Positions 9,453 through 19,421 of a DNA stretch of 64,000 bases are shown piece after piece. Positions within the stretch are counted from its first letter, which is position 1, and every line of letters starts with the position of its first letter. The notes beneath the pieces were generated by a model. It searched no databases and was not told the DNA's origin. It saw nothing but the letters and a program-made list of their open reading frames with translations. The stretch comes from Notoacmeibacter ruber (GTDB taxonomy: Bacteria; Pseudomonadota; Alphaproteobacteria; Rhizobiales; Rhizobiaceae), in NCBI RefSeq assembly GCF_003668555.1, contig NZ_RCWN01000001.1, forward strand, positions 558,001-622,000, given 5' to 3'. A program made the position numbers and the translations under genes.

Positions 9453-10961
9453 ATGACCCAGCGTCTGGCACTTCGCATCTTTGCACTCTGTCTTTCCACG
9501 ATGCCGCCTGCCGCGCTTATGGCGCAGGAGACCACGGTGCCGGCCCAATCGTCCGAGAAACGATCGGCTTCTGACGAAGTCCCCAATGTCAGTCACTTCG
9601 TGCTCGATAACGGAATGGAGGTCGTCGTCATTCCCGACCATCGGGCCCCGGTCGTGACCCATATGGTGTGGTACAAGGTCGGCAGTGCCGATGAGGAACT
9701 TGGCAAGAGCGGCATCGCTCATTTCTTCGAACACCTGATGTTCAAGGGGACGACGAACCATCCGGCTGGCGAATTTTCGAAAGCAGTTTCGGAAATCGGT
9801 GGTGAGGAAAACGCTTTCACCTCTTACGATTACACCGCCTACTATCAGAAGGTTCCGCCTTCTGCGCTCAAGGAAATGATGGCATTCGAGGCCGACCGCA
9901 TGGTCAATCTGGTTCTGACCGACGATGTGATCGGCCCGGAACGCGATGTCATTTTGGAAGAACGCAACAGCCGCGTGGAGAACAATCCGGGCGCTCTCCT
10001 TCGTGAAGAGCACTCTGCGACGCTCTGGCAGAACAGCCCTTACGGAATACCCGTCATCGGCTGGAAACACGAGATGGAGCAGCTCAATCGCGAGGATGCG
10101 ATCGATTTCTACACGCGCTTTTACGCGCCCAATAATGCGATTCTGGTCGTTGCCGGTGATGTCACCGCTGAGGAGGTGCGCCAATATGCCGAAGAGACAT
10201 ACGGCAAGGTGCCTCACGGCCCCGAATTGCCGCCGCGTGTCCGGCCGAGAGAGCCGGAGCAGAATACGGCCCGGAGTGTAACCTTGCGCGACGAGCGCGT
10301 CAGCGTGCCGTCCTTCTACTCCGAGTGGATCACGCCGAGCTATCACACCGCAGAGGACGACAAGGAAACGGCAGCGCTGGAGATGCTGGCCGAAGTGTTG
10401 GGCGGCGGCGTGCGCTCCCGCCTCTATGAGCGGCTCGTCGTGAAAGACGGAACAGCGCAGAGCGTCGGTGCTTCCTATGATGCGACCGCCTGGGACGACG
10501 GGACCTTTACCATATGGGGCTCGCCGCGAGGTGAAGGCGACATCGAGACAATGCGCGCCGCGATCCGCGAGGAGATCACCCGCATCGCCGAAGAGGGCGT
10601 ACCGGACGATGAGTTGGAGAAAGCGAAAAACCGTTCGGTCAAGTCGCTTATCTTCGCCCGTGACGAGCAGTCGACCATGGCCCGGATTTACGGTTCTCTT
10701 CTCGCCACAGGCGGCGAAGTGGAGGACGTCAACGAATGGGCAGGACACATTCGCGCGGTGACGAGCGATCAGATCCGCTCTGCGGCATCCACCTATCTCG
10801 GAGCGGAAACGGCCACTACCGCGTTCCTGTTGCCGCCGGAGGATATGGGTGGCGGAGCAGACGAGGGAGCGTCTCCAGGAGACCAGAGCGCGGTCAACGA
10901 CAATATCGAGCCGGCAGTTGAGGAAACAGACGGCACGACGGCCGGGGAGCAGGGTGAATGA
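9453..10961 (+). CDS. M16 family zinc metallopeptidase, catalytic member of a pair
   Basis: The ATG at 9453 was preferred over 9438 because GGGAG sits at proper distance from it. The 502-residue product has an N-terminal signal peptide (cleavage near residue 24, after LMAQ), so it acts in the periplasm or at the envelope. The inverted zinc motif HFFEH is at 90-94, with the third ligand expected in the ILEERNSR segment. Two homologous halves follow in the usual M16B order. The last 40 residues are acidic and disordered. The stop overlaps the next gene by ATGA. Together the two genes resemble heterodimeric M16B peptidases that degrade peptides; the substrate is unknown. Confidence 0.92.
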   Translation: MTQRLALRIFALCLSTMPPAALMAQETTVPAQSSEKRSASDEVPNVSHFVLDNGMEVVVIPDHRAPVVTHMVWYKVGSADEELGKSGIAHFFEHLMFKGTTNHPAGEFSKAVSEIGGEENAFTSYDYTAYYQKVPPSALKEMMAFEADRMVNLVLTDDVIGPERDVILEERNSRVENNPGALLREEHSATLWQNSPYGIPVIGWKHEMEQLNREDAIDFYTRFYAPNNAILVVAGDVTAEEVRQYAEETYGKVPHGPELPPRVRPREPEQNTARSVTLRDERVSVPSFYSEWITPSYHTAEDDKETAALEMLAEVLGGGVRSRLYERLVVKDGTAQSVGASYDATAWDDGTFTIWGSPRGEGDIETMRAAIREEITRIAEEGVPDDELEKAKNRSVKSLIFARDEQSTMARIYGSLLATGGEVEDVNEWAGHIRAVTSDQIRSAASTYLGAETATTAFLLPPEDMGGGADEGASPGDQSAVNDNIEPAVEETDGTTAGEQGE

Positions 10962-12550
10962 GCATGATCGGGACGTTCGGAATACATATCCGCAAATCAG
11001 CCCTCGCTTTCTTCGCTGTCGCCTCTCTGGCCGTGGCCGGCAAGGCCGAGGCGGCGGTCGAGATACAGGAGGTCGTTTCGCCGGGTGGCGTGAAGGCCTG
11101 GCTGGTCGAGGACTATACGGTGCCTCTTGTCTCCATGAAGTTCGCGTTCAAGGGCGGGTCCTCACAGGATCCGGAAGGCAAGAGCGGTCTGGCAAAGCTG
11201 ATGACCGGTCTTTTCGATGAGGGAGCCGGTGATCTGGACAGGGCTGCATTTCAGGACGCGCTCGATGTCTCGGGTGCGGAGATGGGCTTTTCTGCCGGGA
11301 TCGACGAGATCACCGGATCGATGACGTGGCTCGCGGAGCGCGAGGACGAGGCGGTGCATCTGCTGACGCTCGCCGTCAACGATCCCCGTTTCGACGCCGA
11401 ACCGGTACAGCGCATGAAGAGCCAGTTTCTGACCAGCCTGATCGCCGACGAGCGCGATCCCAACACGCTGGCTGGCCGGAAATGGCGCAAGGCCATCTAT
11501 GGCGACCATCCCTATGCGCGCGACAGCGATGGCACGAAGGAAACGATGGGTGGCTTGACGGCGGAGGATCTCCGTAGCTTCCACGACAGCCAGTTTGCGC
11601 AGGATAATCTGTTTGTTGCCGTGGTGGGAGCGATTTCAGCCGAGGATCTTGGCAAGCGTCTGGACACCATTTTCGGCGATCTGCCGGAAAAAGCGAAGCT
11701 GCGCGAGGTTCTCGAAGTGCAGGCCAAACTCGGCGAGCGTGTTCACTACGAATATCCGCTCCCGCAGACGAGCCTATCGCTTCTTTACCCCGGTATCGAG
11801 CGCGAGGATCCCCGCTTCTTCGCCGCCTATCTCGCCAACCACATTCTTGGTGGCGGCACGTTCTCTTCGCGTCTTTACGAGGAAGTGCGCGAAAAACGCG
11901 GCCTAGCTTATGGCGTCGGGTCCAATCTCTCCAATTACGATCACGCCAGCAACTGGGGTATCGGCACCGCCACCCGGTCGGACCGGGCTGCCGAAACGCT
12001 CGACCTCATCCGCGATGAAGTCAGCAAGATCGTCGAGGGCGGTGTGAGTGAAGACGAACTGGAAGCGGCGAAAAACTATGTGACCGGCGCCTATGCGATC
12101 GCCAATTTCGATTCATCGTCGGCGATCGCCAGCACCGTTCTCGGGCTGCAACTGGCTGGTCTTCCGCGTGATTATATCGAGACCCGTGAGGCGACGATTG
12201 ATGCCGTCACACTGGATGAGGTCAATGAAGAGGCGAAGCGGCTTCTTTCGGCGGAACCATCCGTTCTCATCGTCGGGCCTGCATTTGAACAAACGTCGGC
12301 AGGCCCGGCCGGCGATGGCGCTCTGAACGGCGATGATGGCGGTCAGCCCCTGCCATCGGACCTTCAGCCTTCGGCGGACAATGACAACGCAGCCGTGGGC
12401 GACGCGAAGAGCGGGCCGACGGAGCGCGCGCCGGAAGCCGAAACCGGGCCGGTTGACGACCAGGAGGCGAAGCCGGCCAGCATTGACAACAATGATGATC
12501 GGCAGGACGCTTCGGAAGCGCCGCCGGAAATGGAAGCTGGAGGCAACTGA
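10958..12550 (+). CDS. M16 family peptidase-like protein, non-catalytic partner
   Basis: This 530-residue secreted protein (signal peptide, probably cleaved near residue 33) aligns in layout with the upstream M16 protein, but the HxxEH position reads KLMTG around residue 80, so it cannot bind catalytic zinc there. The C-terminal half keeps [16 protein letters not shown], holding the Arg/Tyr pair that contributes substrate binding in M16B partners. One active subunit with HxxEH and one carrying the R/Y pair is the known M16B heterodimer arrangement. The last roughly 95 residues are acidic, rich in Asp, Glu, Pro and Ala, and look disordered. It is coupled to the first gene by a 4-base overlap. 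Confidence 0.9.
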   Translation: MSMIGTFGIHIRKSALAFFAVASLAVAGKAEAAVEIQEVVSPGGVKAWLVEDYTVPLVSMKFAFKGGSSQDPEGKSGLAKLMTGLFDEGAGDLDRAAFQDALDVSGAEMGFSAGIDEITGSMTWLAEREDEAVHLLTLAVNDPRFDAEPVQRMKSQFLTSLIADERDPNTLAGRKWRKAIYGDHPYARDSDGTKETMGGLTAEDLRSFHDSQFAQDNLFVAVVGAISAEDLGKRLDTIFGDLPEKAKLREVLEVQAKLGERVHYEYPLPQTSLSLLYPGIEREDPRFFAAYLANHILGGGTFSSRLYEEVREKRGLAYGVGSNLSNYDHASNWGIGTATRSDRAAETLDLIRDEVSKIVEGGVSEDELEAAKNYVTGAYAIANFDSSSAIASTVLGLQLAGLPRDYIETREATIDAVTLDEVNEEAKRLLSAEPSVLIVGPAFEQTSAGPAGDGALNGDDGGQPLPSDLQPSADNDNAAVGDAKSGPTERAPEAETGPVDDQEAKPASIDNNDDRQDASEAPPEMEAGGN

Positions 12551-12564
12551 CGGGAACAGCCAGG

Positions 12565-13485
12565 ATGGCAGAAGACGAGACCCCTTCAAGTTCGGTTGAT
12601 GCCAGGACCTCGCGGGACCTCGAACGTCCCCGCATTGGCCTGGCCCTCGGCGGCGGCGGCGCGCGTGGTTTGGCGCACATCCATGTTCTGGAGGAACTGG
12701 ACGCGCTGGGTATCCGGCCGGCGGCGATTGCGGGGTCGTCCATCGGCGCGCTGATCGGCGCGGGCTATGCTGCCGGCATGAGCGGGAAAGAAGTGCGCCA
12801 ATATGCTGTCGGCGCCTTCAGCAAGAAGGTCGATACGTTGCGCCGCGTCCTGCAGATGCGTCCCGGCCGGCTTGGTGATAGCGCTACGGGCAGTTTCCAT
12901 CTCGGACAGTTCAACATCGAAACGATACTGGCGGCCTTTTTGCCGGAGAAGCTACACGGCCGTTTCGAGGATCTGGAAATACCGCTCCTTGTGACCGCCA
13001 CCGATTATTACGGCCATAAATGCCAGTTGCTGGAAGAGGGCGATCTGCTGAGCGCGCTCGCCGCATCGGCTGCCGTTCCCGCGCTTTTCGCTCCCGTTCG
13101 TCGCTCCGGCACACTCTATGTCGACGGCGGGATCTGCTCGCCGGTTCCTTTCGACGTTTTCGGTGACCGGGTCGATATGATCATCGCGGTGGATGTTGTC
13201 GGCACGCCGCGCTCCGGCCTGAAGAGCCCTTCATCGATCGATCTGCTGTTTGGTGCGACGCAGCTCATGATGCAGTCGATCACGGCTGGCAAACTCGAAC
13301 GTCAGAGGCCCGATATCATGCTCAGGCCGGCGATCGATCGCTTTCGTGTGCTCGATTTCGCCCGGATCGACCAGGTGCTTGAAGAGAGCCGAAATGTCCG
13401 CCTCGATCTTCGGGAGGCGCTGTTGCGGCTGAGGCCCGAACTCGTCGCCGACCGTATCGTCGAGCAGTTTTCCGCCGCGCCGTAA
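12565..13485 (+). CDS. Patatin-like phospholipase (RssA/NTE-type)
   Basis: This 306-residue protein has the patatin oxyanion-loop motif GGGGARG near residue 29, the nucleophile elbow GSSIG at 57-61 (Ser59) and the catalytic Asp in YVDGG near 189. This Ser-Asp dyad hydrolyses acyl esters of phospholipids. There is no signal peptide, so it is cytoplasmic or membrane-associated. It starts 14 bases after the M16 pair on the same strand and is likely part of that operon, suggesting an envelope-maintenance role. It converges with the antiporter gene, 5 bases apart. Confidence 0.9.
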   Translation: MAEDETPSSSVDARTSRDLERPRIGLALGGGGARGLAHIHVLEELDALGIRPAAIAGSSIGALIGAGYAAGMSGKEVRQYAVGAFSKKVDTLRRVLQMRPGRLGDSATGSFHLGQFNIETILAAFLPEKLHGRFEDLEIPLLVTATDYYGHKCQLLEEGDLLSALAASAAVPALFAPVRRSGTLYVDGGICSPVPFDVFGDRVDMIIAVDVVGTPRSGLKSPSSIDLLFGATQLMMQSITAGKLERQRPDIMLRPAIDRFRVLDFARIDQVLEESRNVRLDLREALLRLRPELVADRIVEQFSAAP

Positions 13486-13490
13486 CGCCG

Positions 13491-15326
13491 CTACTCTGCT
13501 GCGGTCTGCTTCGTGTCCGAGCTGTCTTCTTTGGTGGCCTTTTCTTGAGCGGCACGAGCCGCCTCCCGCCGCTTCTTCGGCTCGATCAGCGGTTCTGGCA
13601 CCGGGCTTGTCAGCATTTTCTCCTGCCCCGCGAAAAGGCCTTCGACCTGCTGAATGGCAAGTCGCTCCTCGTCGCGCTGCCGCACATCCTTTTCGATTTC
13701 GTGGGCGAGGCGTTCGTCTAGGCCGAGCGCGTAGAGTGTGTGGCGTCCGAAGACGAGCGCGCTTTCGACGGTTTCACGAAGTTCGAAGTCCACATTCCGC
13801 TTGCGAAGCGCGATCGCATGGGCGCGGTCCCAGGACCGCGCGTAGATCTTCGCGTTCGGATATTCGGACGAGACGAGATCGACAATCCGATTGGTGATCG
13901 AAGGCAGATGCGTACAGACGAGGACGATCTTCGCGCGGCGTATGCCCGCCGCTTCCAGCACGTCCTTGCGGCAGCCATCGCCATAATAGATGCGAAAGCC
14001 GAATTTGCCGGCCTGCGTCACGCGCTCGGCGGAGAGGTCGATCACCGTCACCTCGACACCACCGGCCAGCAGCATCTGGGCGGTGATCTGGCCAAAGCGC
14101 GAGAAGCCGATCATCAGGACCTCGCTGCCGGCATCGGCGAAATCCTCTTCGATGACGTCATCATCCCATGCGGCGCTGCTGGTGATCCAGTCGCCGAACC
14201 GGCGCGTCAGAGGGGTGAGGGCCATGGAAATGGTGACGATGGCGACGAGAATGGATGCGATACGGTCCGGGAAGATTCCGCTGCTTGCGGCAGCCGAGAA
14301 GAGGACGAAACCGAATTCGCCGCCTTGTGGCAAAAGGCTGGCAATGCGCACGGCATCGTCGCTGTAGGAACCGAACAGGCGCGCCAGCACGAAGATGATC
14401 AACGCCTTGATGGCGAGAAGGGCGGGCACCGCCGCGAGAATAAGCCAGAGATTGTTCTGGATGACGGTAAGATCGAGCGAAAGTCCGACCGCCATGAAGA
14501 ACAGCCCGAGCAGAATGCCGCGGAAGGGTTCGATATCGGCTTCGAGTTCATGGCGGTAGCGCGACTCGGCAAGTAGCACGCCGGCAATAAACGCACCCAT
14601 CGCCATCGACAGACCGGCCCATTGCATGGCCATGCCGGAGCCGATCACCAGCAGCAGGGCCGCAGCGATCATCACCTCACGGGCGCCGGTATTGCCAATG
14701 ACCCGAAAGATCGGGTTCAGCAGATAGCGTCCAGCCAGTACGAGCGCAGCGACGGTTCCGATCGCGATCGCGATCGATAGAGCCGGCGAGCGCGCATCTT
14801 CCGCACCATAGGGTGCAAGAAAGGTCGCAAGAACCAAAAGCGGCGCGATAGCCAGATCCTGAAACAGCAGGATCGAGAAAGCGCGCTGTCCGTAATGCCG
14901 GTTGGTATCGCCTGTATCTTCCAGGATCTGCATGCCAAAAGCCGTAGACGACAAAGCCAGACCGAAGCCCGCGATAATTGCGGCCGCAGGGTCCAGAATG
15001 AACAGAAGAATGCCTGAAAGGACCACGCCGCTCAGCATCACCTGAGAAAGGCCGAGACCGAAGATGTCGCGGCGCAAGGCCCATAGTCGCGATGGCTTCA
15101 GCTCAAGACCGATAAGGAACAGAAGAAAGACTACGCCGAGTTCGGCGATATGCAGGATTTCTTCGCCGCCGGCGATCAGCCGTGCGACCGGTCCGATCAG
15201 AATGCCTGCGGCGATATAGCCCAGAACCGTGCCGAGGCCGATGCGTTTGAAAAGCGGAGCGGCCACGACCGCTCCCGCCAACAGCAGGACTGCTTCACCG
15301 TAGAAAGATACTTCAGGCGTGGCCAA
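13491..15326 (-). CDS. CPA2-family monovalent cation/proton antiporter with RCK domain (KefB/KefC-like)
   Basis: This 611-residue inner-membrane transporter starts at a TTG (GAGGA about 10 bases upstream). About 12 hydrophobic segments fill residues 1-385 (Na+/H+ exchanger fold). A cytoplasmic Rossmann RCK/TrkA-N domain lies at about 400-520, with a GFSRFGQ nucleotide-binding turn and a conserved acidic residue at the end of the second strand (VTVIDLS). The tail is charged and Lys/Ala/Glu-rich. Family members exchange K+ or Na+ for protons, often under control of a nucleotide or glutathione; no KefF/KefG-like ancillary gene is adjacent, so ligand and ion are open. Confidence 0.9.
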   Translation of the reverse strand: MATPEVSFYGEAVLLLAGAVVAAPLFKRIGLGTVLGYIAAGILIGPVARLIAGGEEILHIAELGVVFLLFLIGLELKPSRLWALRRDIFGLGLSQVMLSGVVLSGILLFILDPAAAIIAGFGLALSSTAFGMQILEDTGDTNRHYGQRAFSILLFQDLAIAPLLVLATFLAPYGAEDARSPALSIAIAIGTVAALVLAGRYLLNPIFRVIGNTGAREVMIAAALLLVIGSGMAMQWAGLSMAMGAFIAGVLLAESRYRHELEADIEPFRGILLGLFFMAVGLSLDLTVIQNNLWLILAAVPALLAIKALIIFVLARLFGSYSDDAVRIASLLPQGGEFGFVLFSAAASSGIFPDRIASILVAIVTISMALTPLTRRFGDWITSSAAWDDDVIEEDFADAGSEVLMIGFSRFGQITAQMLLAGGVEVTVIDLSAERVTQAGKFGFRIYYGDGCRKDVLEAAGIRRAKIVLVCTHLPSITNRIVDLVSSEYPNAKIYARSWDRAHAIALRKRNVDFELRETVESALVFGRHTLYALGLDERLAHEIEKDVRQRDEERLAIQQVEGLFAGQEKMLTSPVPEPLIEPKKRREAARAAQEKATKEDSSDTKQTAAE

Positions 15327-15434
15327 GTTCGTCCGTTCCTCGCTTTGGAATATATAACCGTCATTATGCCCTGCTTGTCACGACCGGCCATGCCTCATAG
15401 ATGGTGCAGAGCAATATCGAGAGAAGAGAAGCCG

Positions 15435-16805
15435 TTGACCAACGCAGTTAAGGACAGTCTCGCCGCCCCTGTCGAGAACCAGCAGGTCCATCTCGACCGT
15501 GTTGCGGAACTGGTGGAAGCGGCCCGGCGGGCGGGAGCTGATGCGGCGGATGCCGTCTGCGTGACAAGCCAGTCCGTGTCCGTTTCGGTGCGGGAAGGCA
15601 AGGTCGAGGAAAGCGAGGCCGCGGAGAGCGACGGCATCTCCTTGCGTGTGTTTGTCGATGGCCGTGTGGCCTCCGTCGGTGCGACTGCCGGCTATGACGC
15701 GGCGCGGCTTTCCGAGCGTGCGGTTGCGATGGCGCGTGTCTCGCCTGTCGACGAAAGCCGCTCTCTGGCCGATCCGGATCGGCTGGCCGCAAAAATTCTC
15801 GATCTCGACATCTATGACGAGGCTTCACTGGAAGCGGAGACAATGGTTTCCGACGCGCTCGCGCTGGAAGGCGCGGCCCACGCCGTGCAAGGCGTCTCGC
15901 AGGTCATGGGGGCAGGTGTCTCCTGGACGCGAAGCGGTCTGGCGCTTGCGACGTCAGGCGGATTTTCGGGCGCCTATCGCGGCAGTCATTTCTCTCGCTC
16001 GGTTTCCGCGCTCGCCGGAGCGGGGCAGGCGATGGAGCGCGACTACGCCTTTTCCTCGACCCGCCATCTCTCCGATTTGCGGCAGCCCGAAGAGATCGGC
16101 CGCGAAGCCGGCGAACGGGCCGTGCGCCGCACCGGAGGCCGCAAATTGCCGACAGGCCCGGTAACAGTGGTGTTCGACCCGCGCGTGGCGCGTGGCCTGG
16201 CCGGCACGATGGGGCAGTTGCTCAACGGTGCGGCGGTGGTCCGCAAAACCAGCTTCTGGCGCGATCAGATGGGGCAGTCGGTCGCCAGCGAAGCTATTAC
16301 ACTCACCGATAATCCCCTTCATCCGCGCGGCACCGGTTCGCGGCCGTTCGACGGTGAAGGCGTTCAGGGTGAACCGTTGATCGCGATTGAGAACGGAGTT
16401 TTGAAAAACTGGTTTCTCTCGACCTCGACCGCGCGTGAGCTCAAATTGCAGACCAATGGCCGTGGTGCGAGGAGCGGCGCGCAGGTTCTGCCGTCCCGTA
16501 CAAATCTCGCCATCGAGGCCGGTAGCATCACGCCACAGGAGATGATCGGCGATATCGCCGACGGCTTTTATGTCACCGAGGTGATCGGCCAGGGCGTCAA
16601 CCTCATCACCGGTGATTATTCGCGGGGCGCATCCGGCTTCCGTATAGAGAACGGCGAGCTGACTTATCCGGTGACGGAAGTGACCATCGCAGCAAATTTG
16701 AAAGACATGTTCCGCCGGATGATCGCTGCCGACGATCTCGATCGTTCATTTGCCACGGCGGCTCCGACCCTTCTTGTGGAGGGAATGACCCTTGCCGGCG
16801 AATGA
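15435..16805 (+). CDS. pmbA: TldD/PmbA family metalloprotease
   Basis: The TTG at 15435 is taken as start because GAGAAGAGAAG lies just upstream and family alignment begins there; ATGs further up (15366, 15390) lack ribosome sites. The 456-residue product has the PmbA N-terminal region (ARRAGADAADAV, ESDGISLRVF), a central FDPRVARGLAGTM segment and the C-terminal GASGFRIENGELTYPVTEVTIAANL motif. With TldD, PmbA forms a cytoplasmic protease that trims peptides such as microcin precursors; TldD is not in this window. The gene overlaps cysQ by 14 bases, so the two are co-transcribed. Confidence 0.88.
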   Translation: MTNAVKDSLAAPVENQQVHLDRVAELVEAARRAGADAADAVCVTSQSVSVSVREGKVEESEAAESDGISLRVFVDGRVASVGATAGYDAARLSERAVAMARVSPVDESRSLADPDRLAAKILDLDIYDEASLEAETMVSDALALEGAAHAVQGVSQVMGAGVSWTRSGLALATSGGFSGAYRGSHFSRSVSALAGAGQAMERDYAFSSTRHLSDLRQPEEIGREAGERAVRRTGGRKLPTGPVTVVFDPRVARGLAGTMGQLLNGAAVVRKTSFWRDQMGQSVASEAITLTDNPLHPRGTGSRPFDGEGVQGEPLIAIENGVLKNWFLSTSTARELKLQTNGRGARSGAQVLPSRTNLAIEAGSITPQEMIGDIADGFYVTEVIGQGVNLITGDYSRGASGFRIENGELTYPVTEVTIAANLKDMFRRMIAADDLDRSFATAAPTLLVEGMTLAGE

Positions 16806-17601
16806 GCCTCTACCTTCGTTGAAAGATGATCTGAGGCTGATCCGGGAGGCGGCTGCTACGGCAGGGCGGATCGCGCTGAAGCATTTTGGCCGCGACCCGG
16901 ATGTCTGGCACAAGGAAAACGACAGTCCCGTCTCGGAGGCTGATTTCGCGGTCGACGAATTTCTCAAGACCGAACTTCTTGCGGCCAGACCGGACTATGG
17001 CTGGCTTTCGGAGGAGACGGAGGCCGATCCGGCACGGTTTTCCCGGCGACGGTGCTTCGTGGTCGATCCGATTGACGGAACCCGCGCATTTCTTGCAGGA
17101 AAAAAGACATGGTGCGTGTCGATAGCTATTGTCGAGGAAGGCGTGCCGCTGGTCGGTGTGCTCGATTGTCCGGCCATTGGCGAAATATTTGAAGCCACCC
17201 GCGGCGACGGCGCCTATTGCAACGGAAGCGCTTTGAAACGGCAGGAAAGGCAGCCGCCTTTCTCGATCGCGGGCCCGGCCAGTATGCTGCGGGAAATGCC
17301 CGGATCTCTCTTGCAGACGAACCGCGCCCAGAAACATATTCCTTCGCTCGCCTATCGTATCGCGATGGTCGCTGATGGCCGGCTCGACGCCACCTTCATC
17401 AAAACCAATTCCCATGATTGGGATATCGCTGCGGCCCTGCTGATGTTGAAAGAAACCGGTGGTCAGGTCCTGACCCCTGATGGATCAGAGGCGACCATCG
17501 GCCGTTCGGCTTCGAGCCACGGCCCTTTGCTTGCCTGCCAAAATCATCTGATCGAACAACTTCTGCCTGTTCTTAAAGCGGTCGCCAACAAGCGATCATG
17601 A
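16792..17601 (+). CDS. cysQ: Inositol monophosphatase family phosphatase, probably 3'(2'),5'-bisphosphate nucleotidase
   Basis: The TTG at 16792 has GGAGGGA 7-8 bases upstream, inside pmbA. The 269-residue protein carries the metal-binding motifs of the family: SEETEAD near residue 65, DPIDGTRAF near 89 and the C-terminal SHDWDIAAA near 204. CysQ removes phosphate from PAP, a by-product of sulfate assimilation; IMPase activity on inositol phosphates is an alternative that motifs alone cannot exclude. In related rhizobia this gene stands between pmbA and a DUF4170 gene, as here. Confidence 0.85.
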   Translation: MPANEPLPSLKDDLRLIREAAATAGRIALKHFGRDPDVWHKENDSPVSEADFAVDEFLKTELLAARPDYGWLSEETEADPARFSRRRCFVVDPIDGTRAFLAGKKTWCVSIAIVEEGVPLVGVLDCPAIGEIFEATRGDGAYCNGSALKRQERQPPFSIAGPASMLREMPGSLLQTNRAQKHIPSLAYRIAMVADGRLDATFIKTNSHDWDIAAALLMLKETGGQVLTPDGSEATIGRSASSHGPLLACQNHLIEQLLPVLKAVANKRS

Positions 17602-17713
17602 TTGCGCAATAGTCCTTGGGGCGATCATTCGATGGGCTTGCGTGGCCGGGGTATTGATAGTCTAAACGCCTCACACGATCGGCATCATCCAAACGGTACT
17701 TCAGGAGGCACGC

Positions 17714-17956
17714 TTGACCGCACACAGCCAGGAATCCGAACAGCTTCTTCACCTCGTCTTCGGCGGCGAACTTGAACGACTGGACGGAGCGACATTCCGC
17801 GACATTGACGACCTCGATATTGTCGGCATCTTTCCGAACTTCGCGAGCGCCGAAAAAGCCTGGCGCCGCAAGGCGCAGCAGACCGTCGACAACGCCCATA
17901 TGCGCTACTTCATCGTTCACCTCCACCGCTTCTTGTCGCCGCAACAACACGATTGA
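17714..17956 (+). CDS. DUF4170 family protein
   Basis: This 80-residue protein starts at a TTG with a perfect AGGAGG 6 bases upstream. The FGGELERLDGATFRDIDDLDIVGIFPNF and AEKAWRRKAQQTVDNAHMRY parts are typical of the alphaproteobacterial DUF4170 family, whose function is unknown. Conserved neighbours are cysQ on one side and waaA/lpxK on the other, so a link with lipid A or Kdo metabolism is possible. A strong terminator follows at 18028-18053. Confidence 0.85.
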   Translation: MTAHSQESEQLLHLVFGGELERLDGATFRDIDDLDIVGIFPNFASAEKAWRRKAQQTVDNAHMRYFIVHLHRFLSPQQHD

Positions 17957-18027
17957 TCGCGACGTGGGCCGTAGAACAATGATGGATGCAAGTCTCGAAC
18001 CGGCAAAACTGTCGCTGGTTCGCGGCC

Positions 18028-18053
18028 GTCAGTGCCAAGGCACTGGCTTTTTT
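18028..18053 (+). terminator. Rho-independent terminator between DUF4170 gene and waaA
   Basis: An 8-bp stem (GTCAGTGC with GCACTGGC, one G-T pair) closed by the tetraloop CAAG is followed directly by six T residues. It lies 72 bases after the DUF4170 stop and ends only 20 bases before the waaA ATG, which is unusually close. Confidence 0.75.
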
Positions 18054-18073
18054 CGGCTAAGGTCTCGTCCAAC

Positions 18074-19402
18074 ATGAAGGCTCTTTTTCCCCGTGTCGCG
18101 TTCATGGCCTACAGGACTGCCGGACGGATGCTGCGCCCGTTCTCCGGGGTGTATCTGACCGGGCGGACGTTCGCCGGCAAGGAAGACCGCAGTCGCCGCC
18201 GTGAGCGATACGGCCACGCCTCGGCCGAACGCCCCGAACGGCCTCTGGTTTGGGTTCATGCGGCCAGTGTAGGCGAGCTCAACGCCATTGCAGGACTGAT
18301 CGATTATCTTGCGCGGCACAATGTGCACGTTCTTCTGACGACCTCCACGGTCACAGCCGCGGCCATCGCAACCAACCGTTTCGGCGAAAGGGTCACGCAT
18401 CAGTACCGGCCGCTTGATATTGCGCCGATCATGCGCCGCTTTCTCGACCATTGGCGTCCCGATCTTGCGATCAGCTGTGAATCGGAAATCTGGCCGGTCT
18501 CGGTGCATCTTCTGTCGGAGCGGCATATTCCACACGCGCTCGTCAATGGCCGTCTGTCGGACAGGAGCTTTGAGCGATGGACCAAAAACTCTTCGCTCGC
18601 GGCGGAACTGCTGAGCCGTTATGCGTTGATTCTGGCTCAGTCGGACGAGCAGGCGGAACGCTTCAGCGCGCTGTCGGAGCGGCGGGTCATCTCCACCGGC
18701 AATTTGAAGGCGGATGCGCAGATTCCACCGGCCGATATGGAAGAGGTCAGGCGCCTTCGCGCAGCAATCGGGGAACGTGACGTCTGGGCGGCGATCTCCA
18801 CGCATCCGGGCGAGGAGAAAATGGCTGGCGTCGTCCATAAAATGCTGACGAAGCGCCATCCCGACATTCTGACATTGGTGGTGCCCCGCCACGCCGAGCG
18901 TGGCGATGCCGTCGCCAAGGAATTGGCGGAGGCCGGGCTTCGTGTCGCGCAACGCAGCAAAGGCGAGGCGCCCGACCGGCAAACCGATATCTGGATCGGT
19001 GATACGATGAACGAGCTTGGGCTTTATCTCCGCCTGACCGGCATCGTCTTCATGGGCCGCTCGATGGCGGACGAGGCGACCGGTGGCCAAAATCCGCTTG
19101 AGGCCGCCATGCTCGACAGCGCAATCCTGACCGGGCCTGCGATGACCAATTTCCGCGATGCATTCGACCGCTTGCGCAAGGCGGGTGGTGCGAAGACGAT
19201 CAACGACAAGGAAATGTTGGCGGGCGCCGTGAGTTTCCTCCTATCCCGTCCGACGGTCCGCAACGGAATGGCCGCCGCCGCATCCGACGCTGCGGGAAAG
19301 ATGCGCGGCGCACTTGATGCCACCTTGCGGGAACTGGACCGTTATATACATCCGCTTGTCGTGGATGCGACCTTCCGCGACGAGAGCGACGATCTTCAGT
19401 AG
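18074..19402 (+). CDS. waaA: 3-deoxy-D-manno-octulosonic acid (Kdo) transferase
   Basis: WaaA adds Kdo from CMP-Kdo to lipid IVA at the inner membrane. The 442-residue product begins with a short hydrophobic/basic membrane-anchoring segment, then KEDRSRRRERYG and VWVHAASVGELNA, the hallmark of family GT30 (the catalytic Glu lies in the SVGE motif). The C-terminal half contains the nucleotide-sugar fold with GRSMADEATGGQNPLEAA. The ATG at 18074 fits the family N-terminus; an upstream in-frame ATG at 18032 lies inside the terminator hairpin and is rejected. lpxK follows 19 bases downstream, forming a lipid A operon. Confidence 0.93.
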   Translation: MKALFPRVAFMAYRTAGRMLRPFSGVYLTGRTFAGKEDRSRRRERYGHASAERPERPLVWVHAASVGELNAIAGLIDYLARHNVHVLLTTSTVTAAAIATNRFGERVTHQYRPLDIAPIMRRFLDHWRPDLAISCESEIWPVSVHLLSERHIPHALVNGRLSDRSFERWTKNSSLAAELLSRYALILAQSDEQAERFSALSERRVISTGNLKADAQIPPADMEEVRRLRAAIGERDVWAAISTHPGEEKMAGVVHKMLTKRHPDILTLVVPRHAERGDAVAKELAEAGLRVAQRSKGEAPDRQTDIWIGDTMNELGLYLRLTGIVFMGRSMADEATGGQNPLEAAMLDSAILTGPAMTNFRDAFDRLRKAGGAKTINDKEMLAGAVSFLLSRPTVRNGMAAAASDAAGKMRGALDATLRELDRYIHPLVVDATFRDESDDLQ

Positions 19403-19421
19403 GCAGGGACGGGGGGCAACC

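Noticed and set aside
15366..15434. Upstream ATG starts for pmbA
   Set aside because: ATGs at 15366 and 15390 lack ribosome sites, and the added residues do not fit the family; TTG 15435 is better.
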